From Acidobacteriota bacterium (GTDB lineage Bacteria; Acidobacteriota; Terriglobia; Bryobacterales; Bryobacteraceae), in assembly GCA_023380575.1 (NCBI GenBank), contig JAMCRM010000040.1, positions 1,215-6,905 of the forward strand: a stretch of 5,691 nucleotides of DNA, written 5' to 3'. A model generated the notes under the pieces. That model ran no database searches. It was not told where the DNA came from and saw nothing but the letters and a program-made list of their open reading frames with translations. The stretch's first letter is position 1. Every line of letters begins with the position of its first letter. This document shows positions 1 through 4,863 of this stretch, piece after piece. A program made the position numbers and the translations under genes.

Positions 1-200
1 TCACGCTGACCGCGCCTTCGCGCAGCGCATCCACGACGGCAAGGCTGAGAAGCAAGACCGCGGGACCGCCCAGGCCGAAGTGGGCCAGCATGACGCTCCC
101 GCGGCGGCTCTCGATGACACCCCGGGGAGGCTTCCCTGCGCCACAACCCCTGCCGTAGTCACGCCTGACCGGCGCTGAGAGATCGATGCCCGCAGCGCCA
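1..200 (-). pseudogene. Internal fragment of HI0933/BaiN-type flavoprotein, runs off left edge
   Basis: One minus-strand frame, open to the window edge, encodes SRRGSVMLAHFGLGGPAVLL (about positions 128-69) followed by VVDALREGAVSV. This matches the conserved TH(F/W)G(L)SGPA segment of the HI0933 / BaiN / YhiN family of FAD- and NAD(P)-dependent oxidoreductases, recognised from memory of the family. Further upstream the same frame gives GIDLSAPV (about 200-177), which also fits this family. The stretch between them reads poorly; a neighbouring frame gives VTTAGVVAQGS there, so small indels are possible. The N-terminal FAD-binding domain should lie at higher coordinates, but an MFS transporter fragment is found there instead. 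The piece is therefore a truncated remnant or a rearrangement junction. The rest of the gene lies outside the window, so its C-terminal state is unknown. Confidence 0.5.
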
Positions 201-515
201 GCCCGCCGGCGCCGGAGGACCGACCATCGCCAGGAAAACCAGCGCCACACAGGCGAGCGAGCAGCCCAGCACCAGCAGGAACGGGACACCGCGCCGCCGC
301 AACAGAAGGTCGGAAACTTTGCCCGAAACCAGGACTCCCGCCGCGATACAGAGAAAGTAGTTCCCTACGGTGACAAAAGCGGGCGGGTCGCGGTGATATC
401 CCCACACCGGCAGAATCGCGCCCGGCAGCGCGAACAGGAAGCCGGACAGGAAGAAACCCGCCAGCGCCCTGCCGGACACGGTGGCTCGCCGGACTGCTGT
501 GGCCTCGCGAATCAA
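159..515 (-). pseudogene. Truncated N-terminal fragment of an MFS transporter
   Basis: The 118-codon frame (TTG start at 515; alternative GTG a few codons later) encodes three hydrophobic segments: roughly residues 18-42 (AGFFLSGFLFALPGAILPVW), 45-66 and 76-97. Between helices 2 and 3 is a degenerate MFS motif A, GKVSDLLLRRRG. Helix 1, helix 2, motif A and helix 3 in that order are what the first quarter of a major facilitator protein looks like; a full one has about 400 residues. After PAPAGWR near position 210 the frame turns non-hydrophobic and stops at 159. Downstream sequence resembles a flavoprotein, not more transporter. It is probably a non-functional remnant. The substrate cannot be told. 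An assembly error is an alternative. Confidence 0.55.
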
Positions 516-521
516 TCCTCG

Positions 522-527
522 ATTGTA
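522..527 (-). promoter_or_regulatory. Possible -10 box for the MFS fragment
   Basis: On the minus strand this reads TACAAT, a good -10 hexamer, 6 nt before the TTG start at 515. The transcript would be leaderless or nearly so. No convincing -35 lies 16-18 bp upstream. The call rests on the hexamer and its position alone. Confidence 0.3.
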
Positions 528-556
528 AACGCACGCACACCGCTTCGGTTGCCCGC

Positions 557-594
557 TCGCTTCCGAAATCGGAAGCGAAAGTTACCGAAAACGG
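557..594. promoter_or_regulatory. Perfect palindrome plus a second partial copy (candidate operator or enhancer)
   Basis: TCGCTTCCGA (557-566) and TCGGAAGCGA (569-578) are perfect 10-bp inverted arms around an AA spacer. The core CCGAAATCGG (563-572) recurs as CCGAAAACGG (585-594), 9 of 10 identical and exactly 22 bp further on, about two helical turns, so both sites face the same side of the DNA. There is no T-run, so it does not look like a terminator. Dyad sites in helical phase are typical of dimeric activators or repressors. The palindrome centre lies about 96 bp upstream of the start predicted for the sigma-54-like promoter at 638-653, a usual distance for an enhancer-binding protein. 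It could instead control the divergent MFS remnant. Confidence 0.55.
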
Positions 595-637
595 GAGATG
601 GTTGGGCGTACCGTTCCCATTTTCAATGATTTACGTC

Positions 638-653
638 TGGCATGCGTCTTGCA
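638..653 (+). promoter_or_regulatory. Sigma-54 (RpoN)-type promoter
   Basis: TGGCATGCGTCTTGCA matches the -24/-12 consensus TGGCAYG-N4-TTGCA. The invariant GG (639-640) and GC (651-652) are exactly 10 nt apart. Transcription should start near 664. Upstream lies a palindromic tandem site (557-594). Between them, TTTCAATGATTTA (621-633) differs from the IHF consensus WATCAANNNNTTR at one position; that motif is degenerate and only weak support. No coding frame begins just downstream. A strong terminator ends about 95 nt after the predicted start, so the product would be a small RNA. If this is right, expression needs RpoN and an ATP-dependent enhancer-binding activator. Confidence 0.6.
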
Positions 654-663
654 ATTTACAAGT

Positions 664-758
664 GGGGTTGTCAGGGTCTTTGAGCTTTGGTGCGTTGCCT
701 CGTCTGGGCTAACTCCGCCCCGCTCCGATGCCATCTGGTCGGAGCGGGGCTTTTTTTT
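664..758 (+). ncRNA. Predicted sigma-54-dependent small RNA, about 95 nt
   Basis: The 5' end is inferred from the sigma-54-like promoter at 638-653. The 3' end is set by the intrinsic terminator at 717-758. The intervening sequence has no Shine-Dalgarno-led reading frame of note. It is comparatively unstructured and U/G-rich (for example TCTTTGAGCTTTGGTG at 677-692) before the 3' hairpin, the usual shape of a base-pairing small RNA with its seed region exposed. I do not recognise a named family. The alternative is that the terminator ends a longer transcript from elsewhere. The next gene has its own promoter beyond the terminator. Confidence 0.5.
717..758 (+). terminator. Strong intrinsic terminator
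   Basis: GCCCCGCTCCGA (717-728) pairs perfectly with TCGGAGCGGGGC (739-750): 12 bp around a 10-nt loop, followed directly by eight T residues (751-758). This is a textbook Rho-independent terminator on the plus strand. No protein-coding gene on this strand ends nearby, so it is the main evidence for a short noncoding transcript. The T-tract runs directly into the extended -10 of the next promoter. Confidence 0.9.
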
Positions 759-766
759 GCTACACT
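758..766 (+). promoter_or_regulatory. Extended -10 promoter for the alpha/beta hydrolase
   Basis: TGCTACACT is a TGn extended -10 element with hexamer TACACT. The -35 position (about 738-743, GTCGGA) is poor and lies inside the terminator stem. Predicted start is near 773. A similar TGCTAnAnT element precedes rpmE (2086-2094) and the dehydrogenase (3826-3834). Confidence 0.55.
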
Positions 767-805
767 GGCTGCTTCCCAGACATGTGCCGAATCTATGCCC
801 GGTGC

Positions 806-1789
806 ATGGACCGGTGGGAGCGTAAGCTTGCCTCCCGGGACAATAACCGCGTTGTACGGCCATTCGAGTGGGGCCTGGACTGGATCGGCGCTTCCGCCGA
901 CGGCGACCCGGCCGGGCACATGCGCGCTGCCGCAGCCGAACTGCTGGCCGCGAGCGACCGCTTCTACGCTCACGGCACGCCCGCCGATTTCAAATTGAGC
1001 GGCAGCCGGCTGACTTTCACGTCCCCATTGTGTTCTCCCTATCCGGAGAACAATACCGTGCATGCCCACTGGTTTCCCGCCGCGGGTGACCGCGCCGTGG
1101 TCGTGCTGCCACAATGGAACGCCGACGAGCAGGGGCATTTGGGCCTGTGCCGGCTGTTGGCGCGCTCGGGCATCTCCGCCCTGCGCATGAGCCTGGCCTA
1201 TCACAACCGGCGCATGCCGGCGGAACTGGATCGCGCCGATTACCACGTCTCCAGCAATGTCGGCCGCACCCTGCATGCCTGCCGCCAGTCGGTGGTGGAT
1301 GCGCGTGCCTGCCTGGACTGGCTGCAAAGCCGGGGCTATCGCAGGCTGGGCATCGTGGGCACCAGCCTGGGCTCCTGCATCGGGTTTATCGCCGCCGCCC
1401 ACGATCCCCGCGTCTCCGCCCTGGCGCTCAACCACGTGTCCACCTGGTTTGGCGACGTGGTCTGGACCGGTCTGTCCACCTCCCATGTCCGCCAGGGCTT
1501 CGGGGACACGATCACCCGGGAGCAGTTGCGACAATTCTGGGCGGTGATCAGCCCGGCCTCGTTTTTCGACCGCCTGGCCGGGCGCGACATCCGCACTCTG
1601 CTGCTGTGGTGCCGCTTCGATACCACCTTCCTGCCCGCGTTTTCCCGAGAAGTGGTTCGCGCCTTCGACCGGCTGCGGCTGAATTTCCGCGACCTCAATC
1701 TGCCTTGCGGACATTACACGCTGGGTGAATTTCCGTTCAACGTGTGCGTCGGTTGGGCTGTGTGCCGCTATCTGTGCAAGAATCTCTGA
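806..1789 (+). CDS. Alpha/beta hydrolase, ABHD18-like
   Basis: A 327-residue protein with an alpha/beta-hydrolase core. Residues 97-105 (VVVLPQWN) form the first core strand and oxyanion region. Residues 182-193 hold the nucleophile elbow GTSLGS, with Ser187 in GxSxG. Asp272 (LLLWCRFD) and His303 (LPCGHYT) sit where the acid and base of the triad are expected, so it looks catalytically complete. The N-terminal RVVRPFEWGLDW and the block AYHNRRMPAELDRADY are what I associate with an acidobacterial ABHD18/DUF2048-like group, recalled and not searched. No signal peptide, so cytoplasmic. Substrate unknown; an ester or amide hydrolase is likely. I chose ATG 806 because MDRWE begins the family-like part. 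In-frame ATGs at 782 and 728 exist, but 728 lies inside the terminator. The start has no clear Shine-Dalgarno. It is probably monocistronic: it has its own promoter, and no gene follows closely. Confidence 0.8.
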   Translation: MDRWERKLASRDNNRVVRPFEWGLDWIGASADGDPAGHMRAAAAELLAASDRFYAHGTPADFKLSGSRLTFTSPLCSPYPENNTVHAHWFPAAGDRAVVVLPQWNADEQGHLGLCRLLARSGISALRMSLAYHNRRMPAELDRADYHVSSNVGRTLHACRQSVVDARACLDWLQSRGYRRLGIVGTSLGSCIGFIAAAHDPRVSALALNHVSTWFGDVVWTGLSTSHVRQGFGDTITREQLRQFWAVISPASFFDRLAGRDIRTLLLWCRFDTTFLPAFSREVVRAFDRLRLNFRDLNLPCGHYTLGEFPFNVCVGWAVCRYLCKNL

Positions 1790-1828
1790 AGAATGCCGCT
1801 ACATGTTGTACCCCTGGCGAATTGATCA

Positions 1829-1860
1829 TTGACAAACGTCGTAGCTCATGTGAGCATATG
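1829..1860 (+). promoter_or_regulatory. Promoter of the predicted structured RNA
   Basis: TTGACA (1829-1834) is a perfect -35 hexamer. The -10 is less clear: 17-20 bp downstream the options are GAGCAT, AGCATA and CATATG (1852-1860). Transcription would start near 1865, just ahead of the first hairpin of the RNA at 1865-2086. A consensus -35 in a stretch with no long reading frame supports a noncoding transcript. Confidence 0.45.
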
Positions 1861-1872
1861 GATAGCACTGGG

Positions 1873-1886
1873 AAAGGAGGTGGTCC
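1873..1886 (+). promoter_or_regulatory. Fourteen-nt anti-Shine-Dalgarno complement, with a possible 12-codon ORF after it
   Basis: AAAGGAGGTGGTCC can pair over 14 nt with the universal 16S rRNA 3' tail GGAUCACCUCCUUU, with one G-U pair. Ordinary ribosome sites in this window match 4-6 nt. An ATG at 1893, 11 nt past GGAGGT, opens a 12-codon frame (MRDSRPREVADC, stop at 1929-1931). It overlaps a hairpin, so the frame may be accidental. The match sits in the loop of the 1867-1889 hairpin, which could expose it to ribosomes or hold it back. Whether it is translated cannot be told from one sequence. Confidence 0.45.
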
Positions 1887-2045
1887 AGTACGATGAGAGA
1901 CAGTAGACCGCGAGAGGTGGCTGACTGTTAAGGTCGATTCTCTAATGTAGCCGCCTCGCTCCAGTGGCGGGGTGAAAAGTTCCTGTGGACCGGCTGCCTC
2001 TTGCGTCAGCTTTAAGCCTCAGGTTTGGAAATTCAAGGCTACCTC

Positions 2046-2086
2046 GACCCCCGTGGGCCCCGCGGCTCACGGGGGTCTGCATTTTT
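2046..2086 (+). terminator. Intrinsic terminator of the structured RNA
   Basis: GACCCCCGTGGGCC (2046-2059) pairs with GGCTCACGGGGGTC (2064-2077): 14 bp including one G-U, around a CCGC tetraloop. TGCATTTTT follows, with five T residues at 2082-2086. The stem is very stable; the T-tract is moderate. It separates the predicted RNA from rpmE, and its last T is the first base of the rpmE extended -10. Confidence 0.8.
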
Positions 2087-2094
2087 GCTATACT
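2086..2094 (+). promoter_or_regulatory. Extended -10 promoter of rpmE
   Basis: TGCTATACT is an extended -10 (TGC plus TATACT, five of six consensus bases). The -35 region overlaps the right arm of the preceding terminator and is not consensus. The predicted start near 2101 gives a leader of about 24 nt before ATG 2125. Confidence 0.6.
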
Positions 2095-2124
2095 CATGGT
2101 TTCGAAAGGAAATCTCTGTCCTCA

Positions 2125-2349
2125 ATGAAGTCCGGCATTCATCCCGCCTATAACGAAATCAATGTGATCTGCGCCTGCGGCAACACCTTCCGTACCCGTT
2201 CCACGCATAAAGGCGATATCCGGGTGGAAATCTGCTCCAGTTGCCACCCGTTCTTCACCGGGCGCCAGAAGCTGGTGGACACCGCCGGCCGCGTAGATCG
2301 TTTTGAGAGGAAGTACCGCGCGACGCGCGGCGCCAAGAAGACCGCCTGA
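2125..2349 (+). CDS. rpmE: 50S ribosomal protein L31 (zinc-binding form)
   Basis: A 74-residue protein typical of bL31, a small large-subunit protein that helps form a bridge to the 30S subunit. It begins [10 protein letters not shown]. Cys16 and Cys18 (ICACGNTF) plus Cys37 and Cys40 (ICSSCHPF) form the CxC...CxxC set, so this is the zinc-binding C+ form, not the cysteine-free paralogue made under zinc starvation. [20 protein letters not shown] near residues 41-60 is the conserved family block, and the tail is lysine/arginine-rich. The frame is open further upstream to 1972, but that part covers the terminator and promoter, so ATG 2125 is chosen. AAAGGA at 2105-2110 is a rather distant ribosome site (14 nt). 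It is expressed from its own promoter directly after the structured-RNA terminator. Confidence 0.95.
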   Translation: MKSGIHPAYNEINVICACGNTFRTRSTHKGDIRVEICSSCHPFFTGRQKLVDTAGRVDRFERKYRATRGAKKTA

Positions 2350-2368
2350 ACCGGGAGGCGGGTAAAGG

Positions 2369-2392
2369 GGCCGGGAAGCTATTTCCTCGGCC
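2369..2392. terminator. Weak hairpin between convergent genes
   Basis: GGCCG-GGAA (2369-2377) pairs with TTCC-CGGCC (2383-2392) with one bulged T and a 5-nt loop. It lies between the ends of rpmE and the minus-strand operon and covers the stop codon of the latter. There is no T-tract on either side, so it may only stabilise 3' ends. Confidence 0.3.
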
Positions 2393-2777
2393 GCTGCTGC
2401 CGGCGCTTTTCGCGCTCGGCCCGCATGGTTTCGTATTCCGCCCGCTGGCTTTCGTTCAGCATCTCGCGCACTTTCTGATACTGTTCGTCCTCGATGAGCT
2501 TCATCGCCGGCCGCTCTTTGTCGTGCAGTTCGCGGTAACGCAGGCGCGTTTCATCCATGATCTGCTGCAAGTGCGTGACCTGTTCCTGGCTGAGCTTGAG
2601 ACGATGGGTCATTTCCCGGACGTAGTTGCGCCGGTATTCCTCCGGGGTGCGCGGCCTGGGGCCGGAGATCACCGTCTGCACCATGTACAGGCGGTAGGCG
2701 AACGCGCCCACCAACGCCCCGCTCAGGAACACCACAAGGACGTAGATGCCCGCGAACAGACTGGACCGCCGGATCAC
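2379..2777 (-). CDS. Membrane-anchored Spy/CpxP-like helical protein
   Basis: A 132-residue protein starting at GTG 2777, whose GTGA overlaps the stop codon of the anti-sigma gene and suggests translational coupling. Residues 7-29 (LFAGIYVLVVFLSGALVGAF) are a transmembrane anchor; the rest lies outside the membrane. Residues 43-120 are predicted long, charged helices. RLKLSQEQVTHLQQIMDETR resembles the LTxxQ repeat of the Spy/CpxP/ZraP chaperone-sensor group, and the tail EREKRRQQRPRK is very basic. Known relatives are periplasmic chaperones or metal-responsive regulators of envelope stress, and CnrX-like ones act with sigma/anti-sigma pairs. Its place as third gene after a sigma factor and a membrane anti-sigma supports a sensory or protective role. 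No Cys residues are seen, and no clear metal ligands. The same frame is open upstream to 3035, but that part overlaps the anti-sigma gene. Confidence 0.7.
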   Translation of the reverse strand: MIRRSSLFAGIYVLVVFLSGALVGAFAYRLYMVQTVISGPRPRTPEEYRRNYVREMTHRLKLSQEQVTHLQQIMDETRLRYRELHDKERPAMKLIEDEQYQKVREMLNESQRAEYETMRAEREKRRQQRPRK

Positions 2778-3097
2778 AGCACGCCTGCCGGGTCCGGGAG
2801 TTCGTACGGTTCGACGTCGGTATGACTGGCGAGCGCCTCGACGTACGTCTCCGAGTAAAACGCATTTGTGCGTCGCGGCATCGACAGCCACAGGGCCATG
2901 ACCAAAGTCAGAGCCACGGCCGCCGTGACGAAACCGCTTGCCAGACGTCCAAAGAAGAAAGAGTAATTCTGGCGCGCATCGATGCGCTCCCAGATCTGCG
3001 GCATGAAATTGGCACTCGGCTCTGGATCCGGACAAGCGTCCCGGTATGCCCGGAAAAGAGCGTCGAGCCCTTCCTGATCTCTGCCACGCGAATACAT
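2774..3097 (-). CDS. Putative single-pass anti-sigma factor
   Basis: A 107-residue protein with a cytoplasmic N-terminal part (1-50) rich in acidic and aromatic residues (LDALFRAYRDACPDPEPSAN), one transmembrane helix at about 52-72 and a short outer tail of about 35 residues. Directly downstream of an ECF sigma gene, a small one-helix protein is most likely the anti-sigma that holds it at the membrane. It lacks the HxxxCxxC zinc-finger motif of ZAS anti-sigma factors; there is only one Cys (Cys22). Position, not motif, carries the call. The start at ATG 3097 is supported by AAAGG 5 nt upstream, beginning in the stop codon of the sigma gene 8 nt away. The gene ends in a 4-nt overlap with the Spy-like gene. 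An alternative is an accessory membrane protein without anti-sigma function. Confidence 0.65.
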   Translation of the reverse strand: MYSRGRDQEGLDALFRAYRDACPDPEPSANFMPQIWERIDARQNYSFFFGRLASGFVTAAVALTLVMALWLSMPRRTNAFYSETYVEALASHTDVEPYELPDPAGVL

Positions 3098-3105
3098 AAC
3101 ACCTT

Positions 3106-3699
3106 TCAGCCGGCGTGAGCCGAGCCCTGCCCCCTATGCTCTGCGGTCGCCGCGAATGCTTTCAGCACCCGTTGCCGGGCTCGAAACAGGCGAACCTTAA
3201 GAGCATTTTCGTTGACACGATAAATCTTTTCAAGTTCCTTCAGCGACAATCCCTCGACCTCTTTCAAGGTCAACAGCAGACGATCCGCTTCCGAAACACA
3301 ACTCAACAGGCCGTTGACGTACTCCCGAACGCGCTTCTGCTCCTGTTCGACCTGATCGACCCGGCTGCTCGCCGCCGCATCGGCCATGGTCACCTGCTGC
3401 TCGCTGAGGTCGGACATGCGCGCTTCCTGCCGCCGCCGCTGCTTGCGCAGGTAGTCGTAAGCCGCGTTCACCGTCAAACGGTAAAGCCAAGGTTCAAAGA
3501 CCTCCGCGGTACGGAGCTGATCGAGGGAAAAATACAAGCGGATAAACACTTCCTGGCCCACATCCTCGACATCCTCCGGCCGCGCAATAAGCCGCGAAAT
3601 GGTCCCCAAGATGCGTTTGCGGTAGGCCAGTACGATTTCGTTAAATGCCGCGCTGTCACCACGTTGCGCCCGCTTAACCAGTTCGAAATCGACCAGCAT
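3106..3699 (-). CDS. ECF-type RNA polymerase sigma-70 factor
   Basis: A 197-residue group 4 sigma factor. Region 2 spans about residues 5-90: RAQRGDSAAFNEIVLAYRKR at the start, DVEDVGQEVFIRLY (43-56) as the core-binding and -10 region, and WLYRLTVNAAYDYLRKQRRR (71-90) as region 2.4. Region 4 spans about 125-183, with the helix-turn-helix LSLKELEKIYRVNENALKVR (151-170) recognising the -35. The linker (91-124) is polar and acidic. The length suits an ECF factor. ATG 3699 is preceded by GGAG; the frame continues upstream to 4107 but that part is antisense to the dehydrogenase and not sigma-like. First gene of a three-gene operon, so it is probably controlled by the next product and may activate its own operon. 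No clear ECF promoter was found in the 150 bp upstream. Confidence 0.92.
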   Translation of the reverse strand: MLVDFELVKRAQRGDSAAFNEIVLAYRKRILGTISRLIARPEDVEDVGQEVFIRLYFSLDQLRTAEVFEPWLYRLTVNAAYDYLRKQRRRQEARMSDLSEQQVTMADAAASSRVDQVEQEQKRVREYVNGLLSCVSEADRLLLTLKEVEGLSLKELEKIYRVNENALKVRLFRARQRVLKAFAATAEHRGQGSAHAG

Positions 3700-3825
3700 G
3701 CCGCTCCGCTCGGGGCCGGCGGCAAATACGCTTCCATCAGTTCCGAACGGATAGGCGCGCCGGCTCCGTCCCAGGTTACCAAGCTTAACGTACCATGGAT
3801 TCAGTACATCCCGGCCCCAGCGCTC

Positions 3826-3834
3826 TGCTACAAT
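3826..3834 (+). promoter_or_regulatory. Extended -10 promoter of the dehydrogenase
   Basis: TGCTACAAT is a near-perfect extended -10 (TGn plus TACAAT, five of six). The predicted start is about 3841. The first in-frame ATG of the dehydrogenase (3833) lies inside this element, so it would not be in the transcript; this decides the start choice. No good -35 is seen. Confidence 0.6.
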
Positions 3835-3853
3835 GCGCCCACGAGGCTTGCCT

Positions 3854-4852
3854 TTGAGTCCCAGAATCGCGTTGTTACCCCTGTTCTTCGTCCCGTTCCT
3901 GCTTGCCCAACCCAGGAAAATCCTGGTTACGGGTGAAATGATTCCCGCAGCCGGGGAATTCCGCCAAGCGGCTCCGAATGTGACCATTGTGACGGCTACG
4001 GGCGAGCGGGTCATGGCTGAGGCTGCCGATGCCGACGCCATCATCGGAGGCATCCGCCCGGACGTTTTCCGCGTCGCAAAAAAGCTCAAGTGGGTGCAGT
4101 TGACCATCGCCGGCGTAGAGTCCTACCGGTTTCCCGGGTTCGTGGAAAGCCCGGTCGTGCTCACCAACTGCAAGATTATTCAGGGGCCGAATATCGCCGA
4201 CCACGCCCTGGCGCTGCTGCTGGCGTTGACGCGCAATCTTTACCGCGCGGTTTCCGGACGCCCCCGCCAGGAATGGGTCCGCAGCCAGTACCACCCCATC
4301 GAACTGCGCGGCAAGACCGCCGTCGTGATCGGCGTCGGCGGCATCGGCTCCCAAATCGCGCAGCGGGTCTACGGCTTCGGCATGAAGGTCATTGGTGTGG
4401 ACCCCAAGGATATGCCTTACACTCCCTGGGTGAGCCGGATGGTCTATCCCGACCAGCTAGACAGTGTGCTACCCCAGGCCGATGTGGTGTTCCTCTCCGC
4501 CCCCCTCACCCCCGAGAGCCAGGGCATGATGGGCGCGCGCCAGTTCGAACTGCTCAAGCCCGGCGCCTACTTCATCGCGGTTTCCCGCGGCAGGCTGTAT
4601 GACACCGGCGCGCTGGTCAAGGCGCTCGACTCCAAACGTGTGGCCGGAGCCGGACTGGACGTCACCAACCCCGAACCCCTGCCCAAGGGGCACCCGCTGT
4701 GGAACTTTGAAAACGTCATCGTCACCCCCCACGTTGCGGGACAGTCCGACGCCGTGCAGTCCCGCCGCATCGCCCTCATCCGCGAAAACATCGCCCGCTT
4801 CGCCCAGGGCCGCCCGCTGCTCAACGTGGTGGACAAACAAAAGGGATACTGA
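3854..4852 (+). CDS. D-2-hydroxyacid dehydrogenase with a signal-like N-terminus
   Basis: About 332 residues from TTG 3854 (GAGG at 3843-3846, 7 nt before it). ATG 3833 would add 7 residues but lies in the -10 element. It is an NAD(P)-dependent oxidoreductase of the D-isomer 2-hydroxyacid family, interconverting 2-oxo acids and D-2-hydroxyacids. In TTG numbering, GVGGIG (160-165) is the Rossmann dinucleotide loop and Asp183 follows the second strand (VIGVD), favouring NAD. The triad is complete: Arg245 (SRGRL), Glu274 (NPEPLP) and His293 (VTPHVAG). Length is usual for the family. Residues 1-18 ([18 protein letters not shown], then QPRK) look like a Sec signal peptide or membrane anchor, odd for a cofactor-dependent enzyme. 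Substrate not determinable. It is divergent from the sigma operon and has its own promoter. It may be annotated as a phosphoglycerate dehydrogenase-like or glyoxylate/hydroxypyruvate reductase. Confidence 0.88.
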   Translation: MSPRIALLPLFFVPFLLAQPRKILVTGEMIPAAGEFRQAAPNVTIVTATGERVMAEAADADAIIGGIRPDVFRVAKKLKWVQLTIAGVESYRFPGFVESPVVLTNCKIIQGPNIADHALALLLALTRNLYRAVSGRPRQEWVRSQYHPIELRGKTAVVIGVGGIGSQIAQRVYGFGMKVIGVDPKDMPYTPWVSRMVYPDQLDSVLPQADVVFLSAPLTPESQGMMGARQFELLKPGAYFIAVSRGRLYDTGALVKALDSKRVAGAGLDVTNPEPLPKGHPLWNFENVIVTPHVAGQSDAVQSRRIALIRENIARFAQGRPLLNVVDKQKGY

Positions 4853-4863
4853 AGCGATTCTGC

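Larger units (their letters stand above)
1865..2086 (+). ncRNA. Predicted structured noncoding RNA, about 220 nt
   Basis: The stretch 1790-2124 has no long coding frame but has clear RNA structure. ACTGG/CCAGT (1867-1871/1885-1889) puts a GGAGG run in a loop. CAGT-AG-ACC / GGT-CT-ACTG (1901-1909/1916-1927) forms a bulged hairpin, and GAGA/TCTC (1895-1898/1939-1942) can enclose it. CCGCC/GGCGG (1951-1955/1966-1970) and AGCCT/AGGCT (2015-2019/2036-2040) are further stems. A long-range helix GAGGTGGC/GCTACCTC (1914-1921/2038-2045, one G-U) could close the fold next to the terminator. A TTGACA promoter precedes it and an intrinsic terminator ends it. It may be an independent RNA or a leader of rpmE, but rpmE has its own promoter after the terminator. 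The layout reminds me of large orphan RNA classes such as the raiA motif; that is an unverified recollection. Confidence 0.6.

Noticed and set aside
186..629. Plus-strand frame of 147 codons at the left end
   Set aside because: Arg/Gln-rich shadow of the MFS remnant. It also crosses the perfect palindrome.
671..1714. Long minus-strand frame of 347 codons opposite the alpha/beta hydrolase
   Set aside because: Low-complexity, Gln/Ala/Gly/His-rich translation without recognisable motifs. It is a GC-rich shadow of the hydrolase, whose triad and family motifs are clear.
1865..2086. tRNA, tmRNA or 6S RNA in the gene-free stretch
   Set aside because: No cloverleaf, no T-loop GGTTCGA or CCA-type end, no tmRNA tag frame, and no large central bubble of the 6S kind.
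1972..2124. Upstream extension of the L31 frame
   Set aside because: It would cover the RNA terminator and the rpmE promoter, and bL31 begins at MKSGIHP in the expected place.
3728..3750. Possible ECF promoter for the sigma operon (GGAAC followed by CGTA, minus strand)
   Set aside because: The two parts are only 9 nt apart; ECF promoters need about 16-17 nt.
3115..3936. Plus-strand frame of 273 codons opposite the sigma factor
   Set aside because: Antisense to a well-supported ECF sigma gene. The translation has no domain-like pattern and runs across the divergent promoter region.
3700..4107. Upstream extension of the sigma factor frame
   Set aside because: Antisense to the dehydrogenase and without sigma-like sequence. 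ATG 3699 has a ribosome site and starts the conserved domain.
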